Shown: positions 8,577 through 17,864 of the stretch, in pieces
Layout: each line of letters begins with the position of its first letter
How positions within the stretch are numbered: position 1 is the first letter of the stretch
Source of the DNA: a virus
Virus record (IMG/VR): IMGVR_UViG_3300034418_008209
Span: 1-30,619 of that record
DNA length: 30,619 bases
Reading direction: 5' to 3' (one strand)
Program-made: the position numbers and the translations under genes
The notes under the pieces: model-generated
What the model was told of the DNA's origin: nothing
The model's input: the letters and a program-made list of their open reading frames with translations, nothing else
Database searches by the model: none

Positions 8577-10253
8577 ATGGCACGCCGTCCACAGCCCCGC
8601 ATCTTCAACCTTTCCCCGTATGCCGGCGCGCCGATGGTCGACCTCTCGTCTGGACGCGTGACGCGCAGGAGCGGGAAGAAGATCAAGCGCAATCCCCTCG
8701 CCGTCCCCGGCGAGTTCGCCCTTCCGCGCCGCGGCGGACTGAGGATCCTCCGTAACCGGAGGACGGACACGATGGGCGTCCGTGACCTCGTCGTTGACCA
8801 GAGCGGACGCGTCGTTGCAAACATTCGCCCCGGGTCCAGTCCGCAGTTGCGGATGGTCGGTCAGGGCGCGAACCGCCGCCTCGTCGTCGGGCGGTCGGCC
8901 GCCCCCGCCTCCGGTGCCGCTCCCACCGGGGGCGGTGCGGGCGCGCCGGTCCTCGCTGATGTCACAGACGACCCAACACTGTTCAAGAGCTCCAATGACC
9001 GCGTTCTTTGGACCGGTAGTGGCAGGCCGAACACCGCAACGCTCAACCAGCGCCACGGTGAGGGCAACTGGTACCTGGAGCAGGGCGAGGACGGCAAGTA
9101 CGTCGTCAAGGCGCGCGACAACTCGCCGTATGCCCAGTACAACGACTACCCATTCATTCGCAGGTACCTCGAGGGCCTGGACACTGGCTACAACCAGTTC
9201 AAGGGCTACATCGACAACACCCTGACCCCGAACCTGACTGCGGCGGCCGAGAAGCTGACCGGCATGGCTATCGCTGGCGGCAACGCCTACAACACCGCCA
9301 TCCAGAACTACGCCGGTTCGGCAGGCACCGCAGAGGCTGCGATCACCACGCCTCAGGTCGCCGGCATGACCGGCGGGACCGTGCAGGCGCCGAACCAGAA
9401 CGCCCTTGCCGCGCAGCAGGGGATCGCCGCAGCGGCCAACACCGCGCGCGGTATGGACGCCGCCTACCGGACGACCCTTGGCGCGACGGACGCGGCGGCC
9501 AAGAGTACGGACTTCCTCTCTCGCTACACCTCATACGCGGCTGGGCTCCTCAACCAGTACGGGCAGAAGCGCAACGAGGAGCGCCTCAAGCTTGATCAGT
9601 GGATCGAGGAGCAGAAGCAGGCGCAGCGCGACTACGATCTGAAGCTTGCCGACATGGAGTCGCGCACGATCAACGCCCTGATTATGAGCGGTGACCGTGC
9701 GGCGGCACGGGATGTCACGACGCGCGGTCAGGATCTTGTCGACGCCCGCGCGCAGGCAGACGACGCGCGGCAGGAGACAATTGATCAGGGACTTCGCCCC
9801 TCGGATCTGGTGAGCCAGTACCGCAAGATCCCGAAGGGCGCAGGCGCGAACTGGCGCAACAAGCCGGGCGTCGTGCAGGACATCAACGGCGACTGGTGGA
9901 TCCCGAAGCGCGGCGGCTCGGGCGGCGGTTCGGGAACCGGGCGCACCACGATGAAGGTTGTCAACAAGGCGCGTCTTGATGGAGTGTTCAGAAACGGCTT
10001 CCAGGGTAAGCCTGCCGAAACCTACCCTGGGACCACGGTGGAGAAGCCGGGCTCTGGTAAGCCAGCCGCATGGCGTGGCGACCGTGAAAGAAAGCGCAGG
10101 GCTGCCGCCCAATGGATCGTGAAGAACAAGGCGAACTTTGTCGGCCTTACGAAGGCTGACGCCACCGTGGTCAGAACGTGGCTGGCCGGCTTCGACTTCC
10201 TCACTTCAAAGGACGTCGACAGCATCATCAGTCAGGTAAAGCAGCAGCTCTAG
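8577..10253 (+). CDS. Large virion protein, probable internal/ejection protein
   Basis: A 558-residue protein starts 2 bp after the previous stop, with CGAGG upstream. The basic N-terminus (1-60) is followed by beta-like segments (60-105), a copy of the small module seen at the end of the previous gene (about 140-180: RVLWTGSGRPNTATL, then KYVVKARDN), an Ala/Gly/Thr-rich helical region (200-330) and a charged coiled-coil-like region (330-410) with many Gln, Asp and Arg. The C-terminus (460-558) is basic. Its position between tail and the giant internal protein suggests a DNA-ejection role, as for T7 gp15-type proteins. No enzyme motif was seen. Confidence 0.6.
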   Translation: MARRPQPRIFNLSPYAGAPMVDLSSGRVTRRSGKKIKRNPLAVPGEFALPRRGGLRILRNRRTDTMGVRDLVVDQSGRVVANIRPGSSPQLRMVGQGANRRLVVGRSAAPASGAAPTGGGAGAPVLADVTDDPTLFKSSNDRVLWTGSGRPNTATLNQRHGEGNWYLEQGEDGKYVVKARDNSPYAQYNDYPFIRRYLEGLDTGYNQFKGYIDNTLTPNLTAAAEKLTGMAIAGGNAYNTAIQNYAGSAGTAEAAITTPQVAGMTGGTVQAPNQNALAAQQGIAAAANTARGMDAAYRTTLGATDAAAKSTDFLSRYTSYAAGLLNQYGQKRNEERLKLDQWIEEQKQAQRDYDLKLADMESRTINALIMSGDRAAARDVTTRGQDLVDARAQADDARQETIDQGLRPSDLVSQYRKIPKGAGANWRNKPGVVQDINGDWWIPKRGGSGGGSGTGRTTMKVVNKARLDGVFRNGFQGKPAETYPGTTVEKPGSGKPAAWRGDRERKRRAAAQWIVKNKANFVGLTKADATVVRTWLAGFDFLTSKDVDSIISQVKQQL

Positions 10254-10254
10254 C

Positions 10255-13200
10255 ATGGCTCTGAACTACCTCTTCGACGCCTCGAAGAATGTCCGGCGTT
10301 CTGCCAAGAAAGTCGCCAGAGACACAGAGCGGTGGCGCCGTTCCAAGTCATATGTCGGCGTAAACAAGAAGCGCGTCTTTCCTCCGGCATTTGAGCTTGA
10401 GGAAGCCCTGCCCCGCGCGAAGGCGTCTGGCGCCAAGAGGAAGCAGACGAAGAAGCGCGTTTCACCTAAGCAGCAGCGCGCTGGCCTTGATGTATCCCAG
10501 TTGCTGCGGGGTAGGCGCCCGATTGGCATCCAAGGAATAAGTAAGGACGCCTTCTCCGACCCCGGGATGTTCTCCAATGACCCTGCGGAGCGCGCTCTCG
10601 CCCTTCGCCGTATTCGTGTTCGGATAGAGCAGCAGGCGGGTCGTGACGAGGGCGGCGGCGGAGGTGGAATCGCAGGCTTCCTCGGTCGCACGCTTTTCAA
10701 CTTCGGACGGCAGGGGTACGAAGCAGCGGTCGGGCTTCCTGGCGCAATCGCGGAGGGTGCTGGCCTTGCTGCGGATGCGGCAATCGTTGCCGCTCCGTCG
10801 CGCAATGTCCCCTCGTCTGTGCGGCAGCGTTCGTCTGAGCGTGTTACCGACTACATCGGCCAGACCGCGAAGTACTACCCGCGCCTTGCCCGCGATTTTC
10901 TCAAAGACCCAATCGGGACAATTGAGAATAGGCCGCTTGAGGTCGCGGCGGTCGGACCAGCCGTCTACAACGCCGTTGGCCGTGGGCTCGTCGCTACCGG
11001 ACGCGCAACTGGTTCTGCCGGGCGCCTTGGAGCCGATATTGTTGCCGCGCCAAGCGTTCGTGTCGGCGTCGCAAGGACGCGTGCGCGCAGCAGGGCTCAA
11101 CGAGATGCACAACGACGCACTGTCATGGGCGCGGACGGCACTCGTCTTTCGATGCAGCCCAACGTCTACGCCGCTCCGCGTCCTCGTTCGTTTGTCTTCG
11201 ACGGCCGTCAGTCTCAGGCGGCCCGCCAGAGGGCCGCGTCTGAAGTAACCGGCAACCGCGTGGGCGGTCGTGTCTTTGATGTGACCCAGCGGATAGACGA
11301 TTGGGTTAGCGACTCGTTTGTCCCGGGATCACGGCGCTACCGCGAGCCGGACAGGATCGCTCCTCCGGCAGAGATGGCAGACGCCGACGGTGTCGATCCG
11401 ATTGAGGTTTCCAGGCGCCCGCGGTCGTCCAACCCGATCTCCCGCGAGATCCAGTCCCTGACGGACCGCTTTGTCCGCGGCAGGTTGATCGGTGGCGTTG
11501 TCGATCCGGTCAGGTCCGCGCTTTCCCCACTTGGGGTCCGTTCGCGCTATGAGAGCGCGGTGCGCCGTGAATCTCGCAACGCGGCGTATGGAGTCCGTGA
11601 GGCGACCGACCGCGACGTAATGGCAATAGTCGGTCCGTTCGCAAGGATGGTCAGGGACTTGAAGGGGTCAGGCCGCAGCGGCGGGCTCCCCGAGTCCGAG
11701 GTGGCGCAGGGGTCTGCCGCAGCGGCGTTGCGCCTGATGGGCCTCAACGACCCGGGGTTCGGTAGTCGAACCGCTGGGCGCGACCTCCTGATCCAGCGGA
11801 TCGAGCGCCGGATTGACGAACTTGACAAGGACAAGCCGGCAGCCCGCAAGGTGAATGAGCGCCGCGATTGGGGTCGCGAGCGCAAGGGTCTTGAGGAGAA
11901 CCTCAAGACTCTCCGCTCGATCCCCGACGAGTGGCTTGACCCGGAGACTGCTCCTAAGAACATCAACGATCTTGTTGCTGAGGAGCAGAAGCTCTCACGC
12001 TTTGCATCGCAGGAGAAGGTTGCGATGGGGATGATCTCTCCGTCCGCTGCCGCGTGGAGCGATGTGCGCGCACAGGCTCAACTCCTTGGGGCGAAGCCTG
12101 CCGCCACCATCCGCGGAGAGCGTTCCGCAGGATTCCGCCGCGACCTCAAGGAGGCACGGGCGGTCCGCGAAGAACTTCGCCGGCGTACCAGTGAGCCTGA
12201 GGCCCGCAAGACCCCCGGCAACGAGGAACTTGACCGGTTCTCCGGCTACACGGATGACGCGCTCAAGATCATCGAGAAGGCCCGCACGCGTCGTGGCCGG
12301 ACAATCCGCCAGCGGGTCCAGCCAGGAATTCGGCGCGCCGAGGAGGACGCGCTCAGGCCATATGAGAACTACCAGGCTGCACAGTCCGAAGTTGCCCGAC
12401 TGTCATCTGAACTTCAGTCGCTCGTCCGGCGACGCGACGGGTCTTCCTTTGATGAGCCCCTTGAGGCGGCGATTGCTGAAGTCGAGCGCGGCGTGCGCGA
12501 GGCGGTGTTTGAGCGCGACCGCGCAGCTCAGAGAGTTCGCATGGCGCAGCAGGGCGCTCGGGCGATGCGTGCTTCTCAGCGACGGTCAGCGCAACGCCGG
12601 AGGGCGGCTGCGCTCCGCGACCAGCGCCGCGCTCGCGAGTCTGCTGAGTTTGAGGTTCGTCGTGCCGCAGATCGACTCCGTATGGCGCGCCAAGGGCGCG
12701 TGGCGCTTAGTCGCGCTGAGACTGCTCGCCTTCGCAGGATTGTTGCGGGAGCGCGGCGTGCTGTTCCGTCGGTCGCGGTCGAACTTGGCCGCGTGTTTCG
12801 TGCCGGCGAAAGGAAGGGTCGCGCGTCGACTCGCGCGAATGTCACGACGCAGTCCGGCCAGCGTGCCTACGGCACCATGCTGCGCTCCGACGCGAAGGTA
12901 TACGTTGCGCGGACTAGGCAGGATGCTGTCCGTGACACTCGGCGCGATGTAGAGCGCGCAAAGGAAACGCTCGGCGTCTCCCGTGGTTCTGCCAAGGTGA
13001 GGAGTCGTGCCGAAGAGCGCGCACTTCGTGAGCTTGAGCAGGCGCGGCGCCAGAGAGATGTCGTTCGCTCCCGCAGGATTCCCGCTGCGCCGCGTCCCGA
13101 CCGCAAGAGGACTCCCGCAGAAGAGCGCGCGCTGCGCCAGGCTGCGGAGGCCCGTGGCAACCTCCGCGGAGTACCGAGGCAGGCTGCTGCCGCCGAGAGG

Positions 13201-15318
13201 CGTCGCCAGAGGATCATCGGTAGGCAGGCCGTTGACCGCCAGCGTCCTGTTGGAACGCCACGGCAAATCCGGTCCAAGCAGACCGAACTCAACAATGCAC
13301 GCGCGCGCGCGAGGAACGAGCGTGCGCGCGCTCTTCGCACCGCGTACACGGGATACGACATGCCGGAGCGCGCCGGCATGCAGCCCGGCTCGTACTACCC
13401 GGCCCGCAGGAATCAGGTTGATCGCCCCGCGATGCGGGTTGCCGAGACTGGCGGCCCGGGCGCCATAAGCGGTGCGCGCCTTACCCCGCCGCAGGAGCAG
13501 TTCAACCGCGGCGTGAACTTCGAGCGTGGCGACATTGACTTCTCGCCACAGCAGATCGTCAATATGGTCCGTGACGCAGTAGACGCGCGGGAAAGGACTG
13601 CGGCAGCATCTGCTGTCGTCACCCGTTTCGCAATGCGCGACGGCAACGGCCGCCTGATCACCGGGGAGGCGGCGCGCGAACTTGCCAGCCGCAATCCCGG
13701 GTTTGTCGAAACGATCACGATGCGGCAGCTCGCCCGCATCTCGTCGCTGTCCGCGAACCGCGAAGCCGGTAAGCGCCTGATCCGCGATCTGGAAGAGGCG
13801 GTCTTCGACAACGCTGACTCTGTTGTTGCGATCCCGACTGCCGTAAGGCGGGGGTGGACCGACGCACTTGGCAAGGCAAACCCCGTCACCCGGAGCCTGG
13901 AGTACGTCAACTCGCTGTGGAAGGGCGGCGTTCTCGCCCTCAACCCCCGCTGGTACATGCAGAACTTCTTTGGCATGTGGGGACAGTTCCTCCTTGGCGC
14001 CGGCGCCGATCTCCAAGCCATATCGATGGCACGGAACTCCAAGTTCCTCGAGGTCATCCCGGGGAGGATCGCCGCGAACGGACTCGCCGCCGACCTTGGT
14101 GAGTACGCCGCAAGGATGCAGGGGCGCGGAGGTAATCCCGTGCAGCGGCTGATCCGGGGCGGCTTCAACCTCAACTCAATACTTGAGAGCGTGCCTCGCC
14201 GCGCGATGTTCTGGTCTGCGGCGAAGAGGAACCTCCAGCGCAACCAGTTCATGGAGCGCGGAGTGATGAACGAGGCGTACTTGGCACGCGCCTGGGCGGA
14301 TGTGGTCGAAGGCGTCAAGAGGGGCGACCGTGGCGCGGAGGCGATCCTTGACGAGACGATTCTCGTCACCGAACGCTTCATGGGTAACTACTCGAGATAC
14401 AACCCGTTCGAGAGAAACGTGCTGAGGGTCATCTTCCCGTTCTACGGGTGGATGCGGTCGATCCACCGCCTTGCCTTTGGACTTCCCCTCAAGCACCCGA
14501 AGCGTGCTGCGCTTCTGGTGATGGCGTCCCAGATGGCGTTCGAAGAGTCGGAACTCAACCGCAATCTCCTGACTGCCCCGCGCAGCGGCGTCTTTATCGG
14601 TAACCGGATGATCGGCACAAGCAGTTGGAACCCGGCGATGAGTATTGCCGACAGCCTTCGCCTGATATCCGAGGTAGGAGGGGTTATTGAGGGAACGAAA
14701 CTCACCAGTCCCACTTCTGTCGATGAAGCGGTTGCGGGCATTGCAACCGATATCTTCCGATCCGCCGTACAGCAGGCAGGGCCGCTGGTCGGGATTCCAT
14801 ATCGTGCGATCACGGGAGAAACTCCTGCCGGGATCCCCGACAGGTTCTCTCCTGGCGCAAGCGGAAGGTGGTCCCAGCCGACCGGTGGCTACGTCAGCGT
14901 TGAGGGGGCCACAGGGTCCGAGTCCAACGACCCGCCGCGCAAGGGCCTCTTGGCAACAACTGAGCAGGCGTTCCCGCTTGTCAACAATGCGCGCCGGGCG
15001 CTTGCGGGCGGGACGCCGACGGCGGACGCGACCCTCCTCTCGCTCGTCCCGTGGGCCATGGCGGGGCGTCCGGCAGAGGACGCCCCATACATGGTCGTGA
15101 ACGATCCGCGCACACCGCGCGTTGTTCAGACGGACGGACTGTCCGCTCTCAGCAACATCTTCTTGGGCGCTCCTGTCGACAGGGTCGACTGGAATGCCGC
15201 CGAGGCCCGCGAGGCCCAGGCGCTCGACAGGTTGCTGTCTGCGCTGAGTTCGACCGAGTCGCGCAAGCAGGAGGGCATCGCACAGCAAAAGGCAAAGAAG
15301 AAGAAGGCAAGGCGCTAG
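10255..15318 (+). CDS. Giant internal virion (ejection) protein
   Basis: The 1687-residue product is by far the largest in the window. The basic N-terminus (1-85) is followed by a Gly-rich, Ala-rich stretch (about 125-190) that could be membrane-active, and a long Arg/Glu/Ala-rich coiled-coil region (about 430-1040) with dense RR and RAR tracts. A more hydrophobic C-terminal domain (about 1205-1560) includes ALNPRWYMQNFFGMWGQFLL and VIFPFYGWMRSIHRLAFGLP. The last residues are a Lys/Arg tail. Large proteins with this layout sit at the end of podovirus virion operons and are ejected with DNA to form a trans-envelope conduit. No transglycosylase motif is obvious within it; the muralytic activity appears to be in the next gene. 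The start lacks a clear ribosome binding site and is close to the preceding stop, suggesting coupling. Confidence 0.65.
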   Translation: MALNYLFDASKNVRRSAKKVARDTERWRRSKSYVGVNKKRVFPPAFELEEALPRAKASGAKRKQTKKRVSPKQQRAGLDVSQLLRGRRPIGIQGISKDAFSDPGMFSNDPAERALALRRIRVRIEQQAGRDEGGGGGGIAGFLGRTLFNFGRQGYEAAVGLPGAIAEGAGLAADAAIVAAPSRNVPSSVRQRSSERVTDYIGQTAKYYPRLARDFLKDPIGTIENRPLEVAAVGPAVYNAVGRGLVATGRATGSAGRLGADIVAAPSVRVGVARTRARSRAQRDAQRRTVMGADGTRLSMQPNVYAAPRPRSFVFDGRQSQAARQRAASEVTGNRVGGRVFDVTQRIDDWVSDSFVPGSRRYREPDRIAPPAEMADADGVDPIEVSRRPRSSNPISREIQSLTDRFVRGRLIGGVVDPVRSALSPLGVRSRYESAVRRESRNAAYGVREATDRDVMAIVGPFARMVRDLKGSGRSGGLPESEVAQGSAAAALRLMGLNDPGFGSRTAGRDLLIQRIERRIDELDKDKPAARKVNERRDWGRERKGLEENLKTLRSIPDEWLDPETAPKNINDLVAEEQKLSRFASQEKVAMGMISPSAAAWSDVRAQAQLLGAKPAATIRGERSAGFRRDLKEARAVREELRRRTSEPEARKTPGNEELDRFSGYTDDALKIIEKARTRRGRTIRQRVQPGIRRAEEDALRPYENYQAAQSEVARLSSELQSLVRRRDGSSFDEPLEAAIAEVERGVREAVFERDRAAQRVRMAQQGARAMRASQRRSAQRRRAAALRDQRRARESAEFEVRRAADRLRMARQGRVALSRAETARLRRIVAGARRAVPSVAVELGRVFRAGERKGRASTRANVTTQSGQRAYGTMLRSDAKVYVARTRQDAVRDTRRDVERAKETLGVSRGSAKVRSRAEERALRELEQARRQRDVVRSRRIPAAPRPDRKRTPAEERALRQAAEARGNLRGVPRQAAAAERRRQRIIGRQAVDRQRPVGTPRQIRSKQTELNNARARARNERARALRTAYTGYDMPERAGMQPGSYYPARRNQVDRPAMRVAETGGPGAISGARLTPPQEQFNRGVNFERGDIDFSPQQIVNMVRDAVDARERTAAASAVVTRFAMRDGNGRLITGEAARELASRNPGFVETITMRQLARISSLSANREAGKRLIRDLEEAVFDNADSVVAIPTAVRRGWTDALGKANPVTRSLEYVNSLWKGGVLALNPRWYMQNFFGMWGQFLLGAGADLQAISMARNSKFLEVIPGRIAANGLAADLGEYAARMQGRGGNPVQRLIRGGFNLNSILESVPRRAMFWSAAKRNLQRNQFMERGVMNEAYLARAWADVVEGVKRGDRGAEAILDETILVTERFMGNYSRYNPFERNVLRVIFPFYGWMRSIHRLAFGLPLKHPKRAALLVMASQMAFEESELNRNLLTAPRSGVFIGNRMIGTSSWNPAMSIADSLRLISEVGGVIEGTKLTSPTSVDEAVAGIATDIFRSAVQQAGPLVGIPYRAITGETPAGIPDRFSPGASGRWSQPTGGYVSVEGATGSESNDPPRKGLLATTEQAFPLVNNARRALAGGTPTADATLLSLVPWAMAGRPAEDAPYMVVNDPRTPRVVQTDGLSALSNIFLGAPVDRVDWNAAEAREAQALDRLLSALSSTESRKQEGIAQQKAKKKKARR

Positions 15319-16437
15319 ATGGCAGTCCCATCCCGTCAGCAGTTCCGCCGTTCTCTTGGCAGAAGTCCGATGGCCCGCGAGGCAGACGGAATCTACGACG
15401 CAGCGATCCGCGGCGGCATCAACCCCGCCTTCGTCGCTGGCCTCGCCGCCGCTGAGTCAAGCTACGGCACCGCCGGTTACGCGCGCGGGACGTACAACCC
15501 GTTTGGTCTTGGCGTCCACCTCGGCTGGAAGTTCCGCAACTACTCCGAAGCGACATCCAAGCTCGCCAAGACGTTGAAGGGCAACGGCTACCCGGGCCTT
15601 TTCAAGCAGCGTGGTCTTGCCGGGATCATCTCGCGTTACACGCCGGCGAGCGACGGCAACAACGAGGGCCAGCACTTCCGCAACATCGTCTCCTACGGGG
15701 GCCGGACCGGGGGCGATGCGCGTCAGGTCTACACCACGGCTGGCGCGCAGCCCGCTTCGCCAAGCGTGCAGGGCGGGGCCAACGTGCGCGATATCGGCGC
15801 GGTAGGTGGAGGCATCGACACGACGCAGCTCCTCGGGCTTCTGCGCCGGCAGACTCAGAACCTGAGGTCCGGCCGAGGCTATGACCGCAACCTCGGGGCG
15901 CAGATGCGCCAGCTCGTAATCAGCGGTATCGGCCAGAGGAACATCGGCGGCGGCAACGTGCCTGGTGCTGCGACGACCGGAGGCACCCCGGGGGACACGG
16001 GCGACTTCAACGTGGATTCCCTTGGGATCGGCTACGGAGGCGTCGACTCGCGTCAGATCACCCGCGGCGGTGAGGGGGGCGATTGGGGCGGGTCGATGCC
16101 ACGGGCTCTCCAGTTCCTCGGATGGGCGAAGCAGTCCGGGTACCAGCCGAACACCTCAGGCAGGTGGCTGTCGCAGAAGCGTTCCCGGCAGCGCACGGCC
16201 TCGGGCGGCGTGTCTGACCACTGGTCCGGGTCGGGCATCTCCTATGCGCTTGACCTCGGAGTCCCGAACGTCGCAGAGGGCGACAAGCTCCTCGGCAACA
16301 TCATGCGCTACTTCGGGCAGCCGTCGTACAAGGGCGGTTCATGGCTGAACATCAATCGCGGCGGGTACCGGTACCAGATCGGATGGCGCACACCGGGCCA
16401 CTACGACCACATCCATGTAGGCGTGAAGAAGCTGTAG
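15319..16437 (+). CDS. Virion peptidoglycan hydrolase: glucosaminidase-like plus M15/LAS-like peptidase
   Basis: The 372-residue protein has two recognisable domains. Residues 20-130 resemble the FlgJ/LytF glucosaminidase-lysozyme fold: GGINPAFVAGLAAAESSYG with candidate catalytic Glu46, then TYNPFGLG. Residues 285-372 resemble zinc LAS/M15 peptidases: SDHW at 299-302 with His301, Asp312 in ALDLG, and the C-terminal HYDHIHVG with His364 and His366. The distance from His301 to Asp312 is longer than the usual H-x6-D. A Gly-rich linker joins the two. It would cut both glycan and peptide at the infection site. It follows the giant protein without a gap (TAGATG), so it probably belongs to the virion rather than the lysis cassette. 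Confidence 0.75.
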   Translation: MAVPSRQQFRRSLGRSPMAREADGIYDAAIRGGINPAFVAGLAAAESSYGTAGYARGTYNPFGLGVHLGWKFRNYSEATSKLAKTLKGNGYPGLFKQRGLAGIISRYTPASDGNNEGQHFRNIVSYGGRTGGDARQVYTTAGAQPASPSVQGGANVRDIGAVGGGIDTTQLLGLLRRQTQNLRSGRGYDRNLGAQMRQLVISGIGQRNIGGGNVPGAATTGGTPGDTGDFNVDSLGIGYGGVDSRQITRGGEGGDWGGSMPRALQFLGWAKQSGYQPNTSGRWLSQKRSRQRTASGGVSDHWSGSGISYALDLGVPNVAEGDKLLGNIMRYFGQPSYKGGSWLNINRGGYRYQIGWRTPGHYDHIHVGVKKL

Positions 16438-16481
16438 TTAGGGATGTGTAACGTCATGCCCAAGTGCAAAGATGGTGGCCT

Positions 16482-16754
16482 GTGAGTTCCACCCCACAGC
16501 CAGTAAGCGCCGGTCAGATCCAGTGGCGAGTTGACCAACTCGAGAACCGCCTGGACCGTCTGGAGCAGTCGGATGCGGCCCGCACCGAGATCCTCGCCCG
16601 GATGGACGAGCGCCAGACGTCGCTCGCTGAAGACGTCAAGTTGCTCGGCCGCGACATGGCTGGCATCAAGCGCTCCCTGTACACCCTCCTCTTCGCGCTT
16701 GCGCTGGCGGTCGTATCGACCGGCATCGACATCGCAGTAAGGCTCGCAACATGA
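16482..16754 (+). CDS. XhlA-like coiled-coil/TM lysis-associated protein
   Basis: A 90-residue protein with an N-terminal heptad coiled coil (about 13-60, RVDQLENRLDRLEQ) and one C-terminal transmembrane helix (about 67-84, LYTLLFALALAVVSTGIDIA). This plan matches the haemolysin XhlA family, which assists holin/endolysin lysis in Gram-positive phages. I chose the GTG at 16482 because GGTGG lies just upstream; an in-frame GTG at 16464 has no ribosome binding site. It overlaps the amidase start (ATGA). It could alternatively be the holin itself. Confidence 0.65.
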   Translation: MSSTPQPVSAGQIQWRVDQLENRLDRLEQSDAARTEILARMDERQTSLAEDVKLLGRDMAGIKRSLYTLLFALALAVVSTGIDIAVRLAT

Positions 16755-17587
16755 AGACGATCCTCGGTGCCAAGTGGATCCCGTCCGTGATCAAGCACCC
16801 CAAGCGTTCGCGGACGCTGGGCATCTGCATCCACAACACCTACGGGTCTAAGCAGGGTGACATCTACACCCTGACCAAGTCGGGCAAGGTCGACTGCCAC
16901 TTCTACATCTCGAAGGACGGCGCGCTCTACCAGTTCCTCCCCCTCTGGTCGACCTCATGGACGGCGATGACGACCGCCAACAGCGTGGCGTTCCACATCG
17001 AGCATGAGGGCAAGCGCGAAGAGCCGTGGACTCCGATGCAGGCCAATACGTCCGCGAAGCTCGTCGCGTGGCTGTGCAAGAACTACGGGATCCCGGTCCG
17101 CCATGTCGATCCCCCGAACGACTGGCGGGGCATCTTCGACCACCGCGACCTCATGCGTTTCGAGGGCAACGACCACGGCGACGGCGTTCCCCCGTCCTAC
17201 CCAGGCTGGGACAGGTACTTGCGGAAGATCCGCGCGGTGGACGCCAAGAAGATCACGATCCGCGAGCGGCTGGCGCGTGCGGGCTTCGGGAAGAAGTCCA
17301 TCGACGCCATCTTGGAGAAGAGGGCCAAGGCACCTCGCTCCTCGTACAGCCGCCTGATCAAGGCGGGCTTCGGGAAGAAGTCCGCCAGCCAGCTCACTGG
17401 TTACAACCAGGAACTGGAGGAGCGCCTCAGGCGCGCCGGCTTCGGTGAGAAGAGTGCCGAGGCGATCACAGAAGGGCGGGCAAAGGCCCCCCGTTCCTCC
17501 TTCGGGAGGCTCATCCGCGCCGGGTTCGGGCGTAACTCCGCAAAGAAGCTCACGGGGTACGACCCGGACAAGGCGCACGACAAGTAG
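16751..17587 (+). CDS. Endolysin: N-acetylmuramoyl-L-alanine amidase (Amidase_2) with C-terminal repeats
   Basis: This 278-residue protein hydrolyses the amide bond between MurNAc and L-Ala in peptidoglycan. The zinc amidase domain (about 10-155) shows GICIHNTYG (His28), CHFYISKDGALYQFLPL (49-65), AFHIEHEG (80-87) and FDHRDLM (His131), with Asp144 a plausible third zinc ligand. Residues 171-273 are two tandem units of about 52 residues, each with two AGFG motifs (at 177, 205, 229 and 257), probably forming the wall-binding domain. There is no signal peptide, so export depends on the adjacent holin. It lies between the XhlA-like and holin genes, the usual lysis cassette. Confidence 0.85.
   Translation: MKTILGAKWIPSVIKHPKRSRTLGICIHNTYGSKQGDIYTLTKSGKVDCHFYISKDGALYQFLPLWSTSWTAMTTANSVAFHIEHEGKREEPWTPMQANTSAKLVAWLCKNYGIPVRHVDPPNDWRGIFDHRDLMRFEGNDHGDGVPPSYPGWDRYLRKIRAVDAKKITIRERLARAGFGKKSIDAILEKRAKAPRSSYSRLIKAGFGKKSASQLTGYNQELEERLRRAGFGEKSAEAITEGRAKAPRSSFGRLIRAGFGRNSAKKLTGYDPDKAHDK
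17262..17571 (+). repeat. Tandem repeats in the endolysin C-terminus
   Basis: Two in-frame units of about 155 bp encode the pattern RLxRAGFGxKS, xxRAKAPRSS, RLIxAGFGxxS, xLTGY. Each unit itself contains two related AGFG half-repeats, so the domain appears built by two rounds of duplication. Confidence 0.8.
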
Positions 17588-17598
17588 GAGCGATCCAC

Positions 17599-17862
17599 AT
17601 GAAGGTTCCCGTTGGCATTTCGACGGTCATCGCCGTCGTCACGATCATCGCGGCAGCCGTCGGTGCTGTCATCAGCGGACTGGACGGTGCGGGCACCGCC
17701 GTGCCGCTGACCCTGTCCATCATCGCCGGAGTCCTCGCTGCGGTCCTGTCGGTCCTGCGCTCCTGGCAGGCCAACACCTTGGCGGTCTGGACCGACGGTG
17801 GCCCCGACAACGGCGTGAGCGCGACGAGTTTCGAGGAGTTCCGCGCCGGCCTTGACGACTAG
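17599..17862 (+). CDS. Holin, two transmembrane segments
   Basis: An 87-residue protein with two hydrophobic helices (about 6-26, ISTVIAVVTIIAAAVGAVIS, and 32-52, AVPLTLSIIAGVLAAVLSVL) joined by a short GLDGAGT turn, and a polar acidic C-terminus. This is a typical class II holin topology; it would permeabilise the membrane for the endolysin. The start has TAGGAG eight bases upstream and lies 11 bp after the amidase gene. Confidence 0.8.
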   Translation: MKVPVGISTVIAVVTIIAAAVGAVISGLDGAGTAVPLTLSIIAGVLAAVLSVLRSWQANTLAVWTDGGPDNGVSATSFEEFRAGLDD

Positions 17863-17864
17863 CC

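Noticed and set aside
12586-14016. 476-residue reverse frame inside the giant protein gene
   Set aside because: No ribosome binding site or motif; it results from the high-GC codon pattern of the + strand gene.
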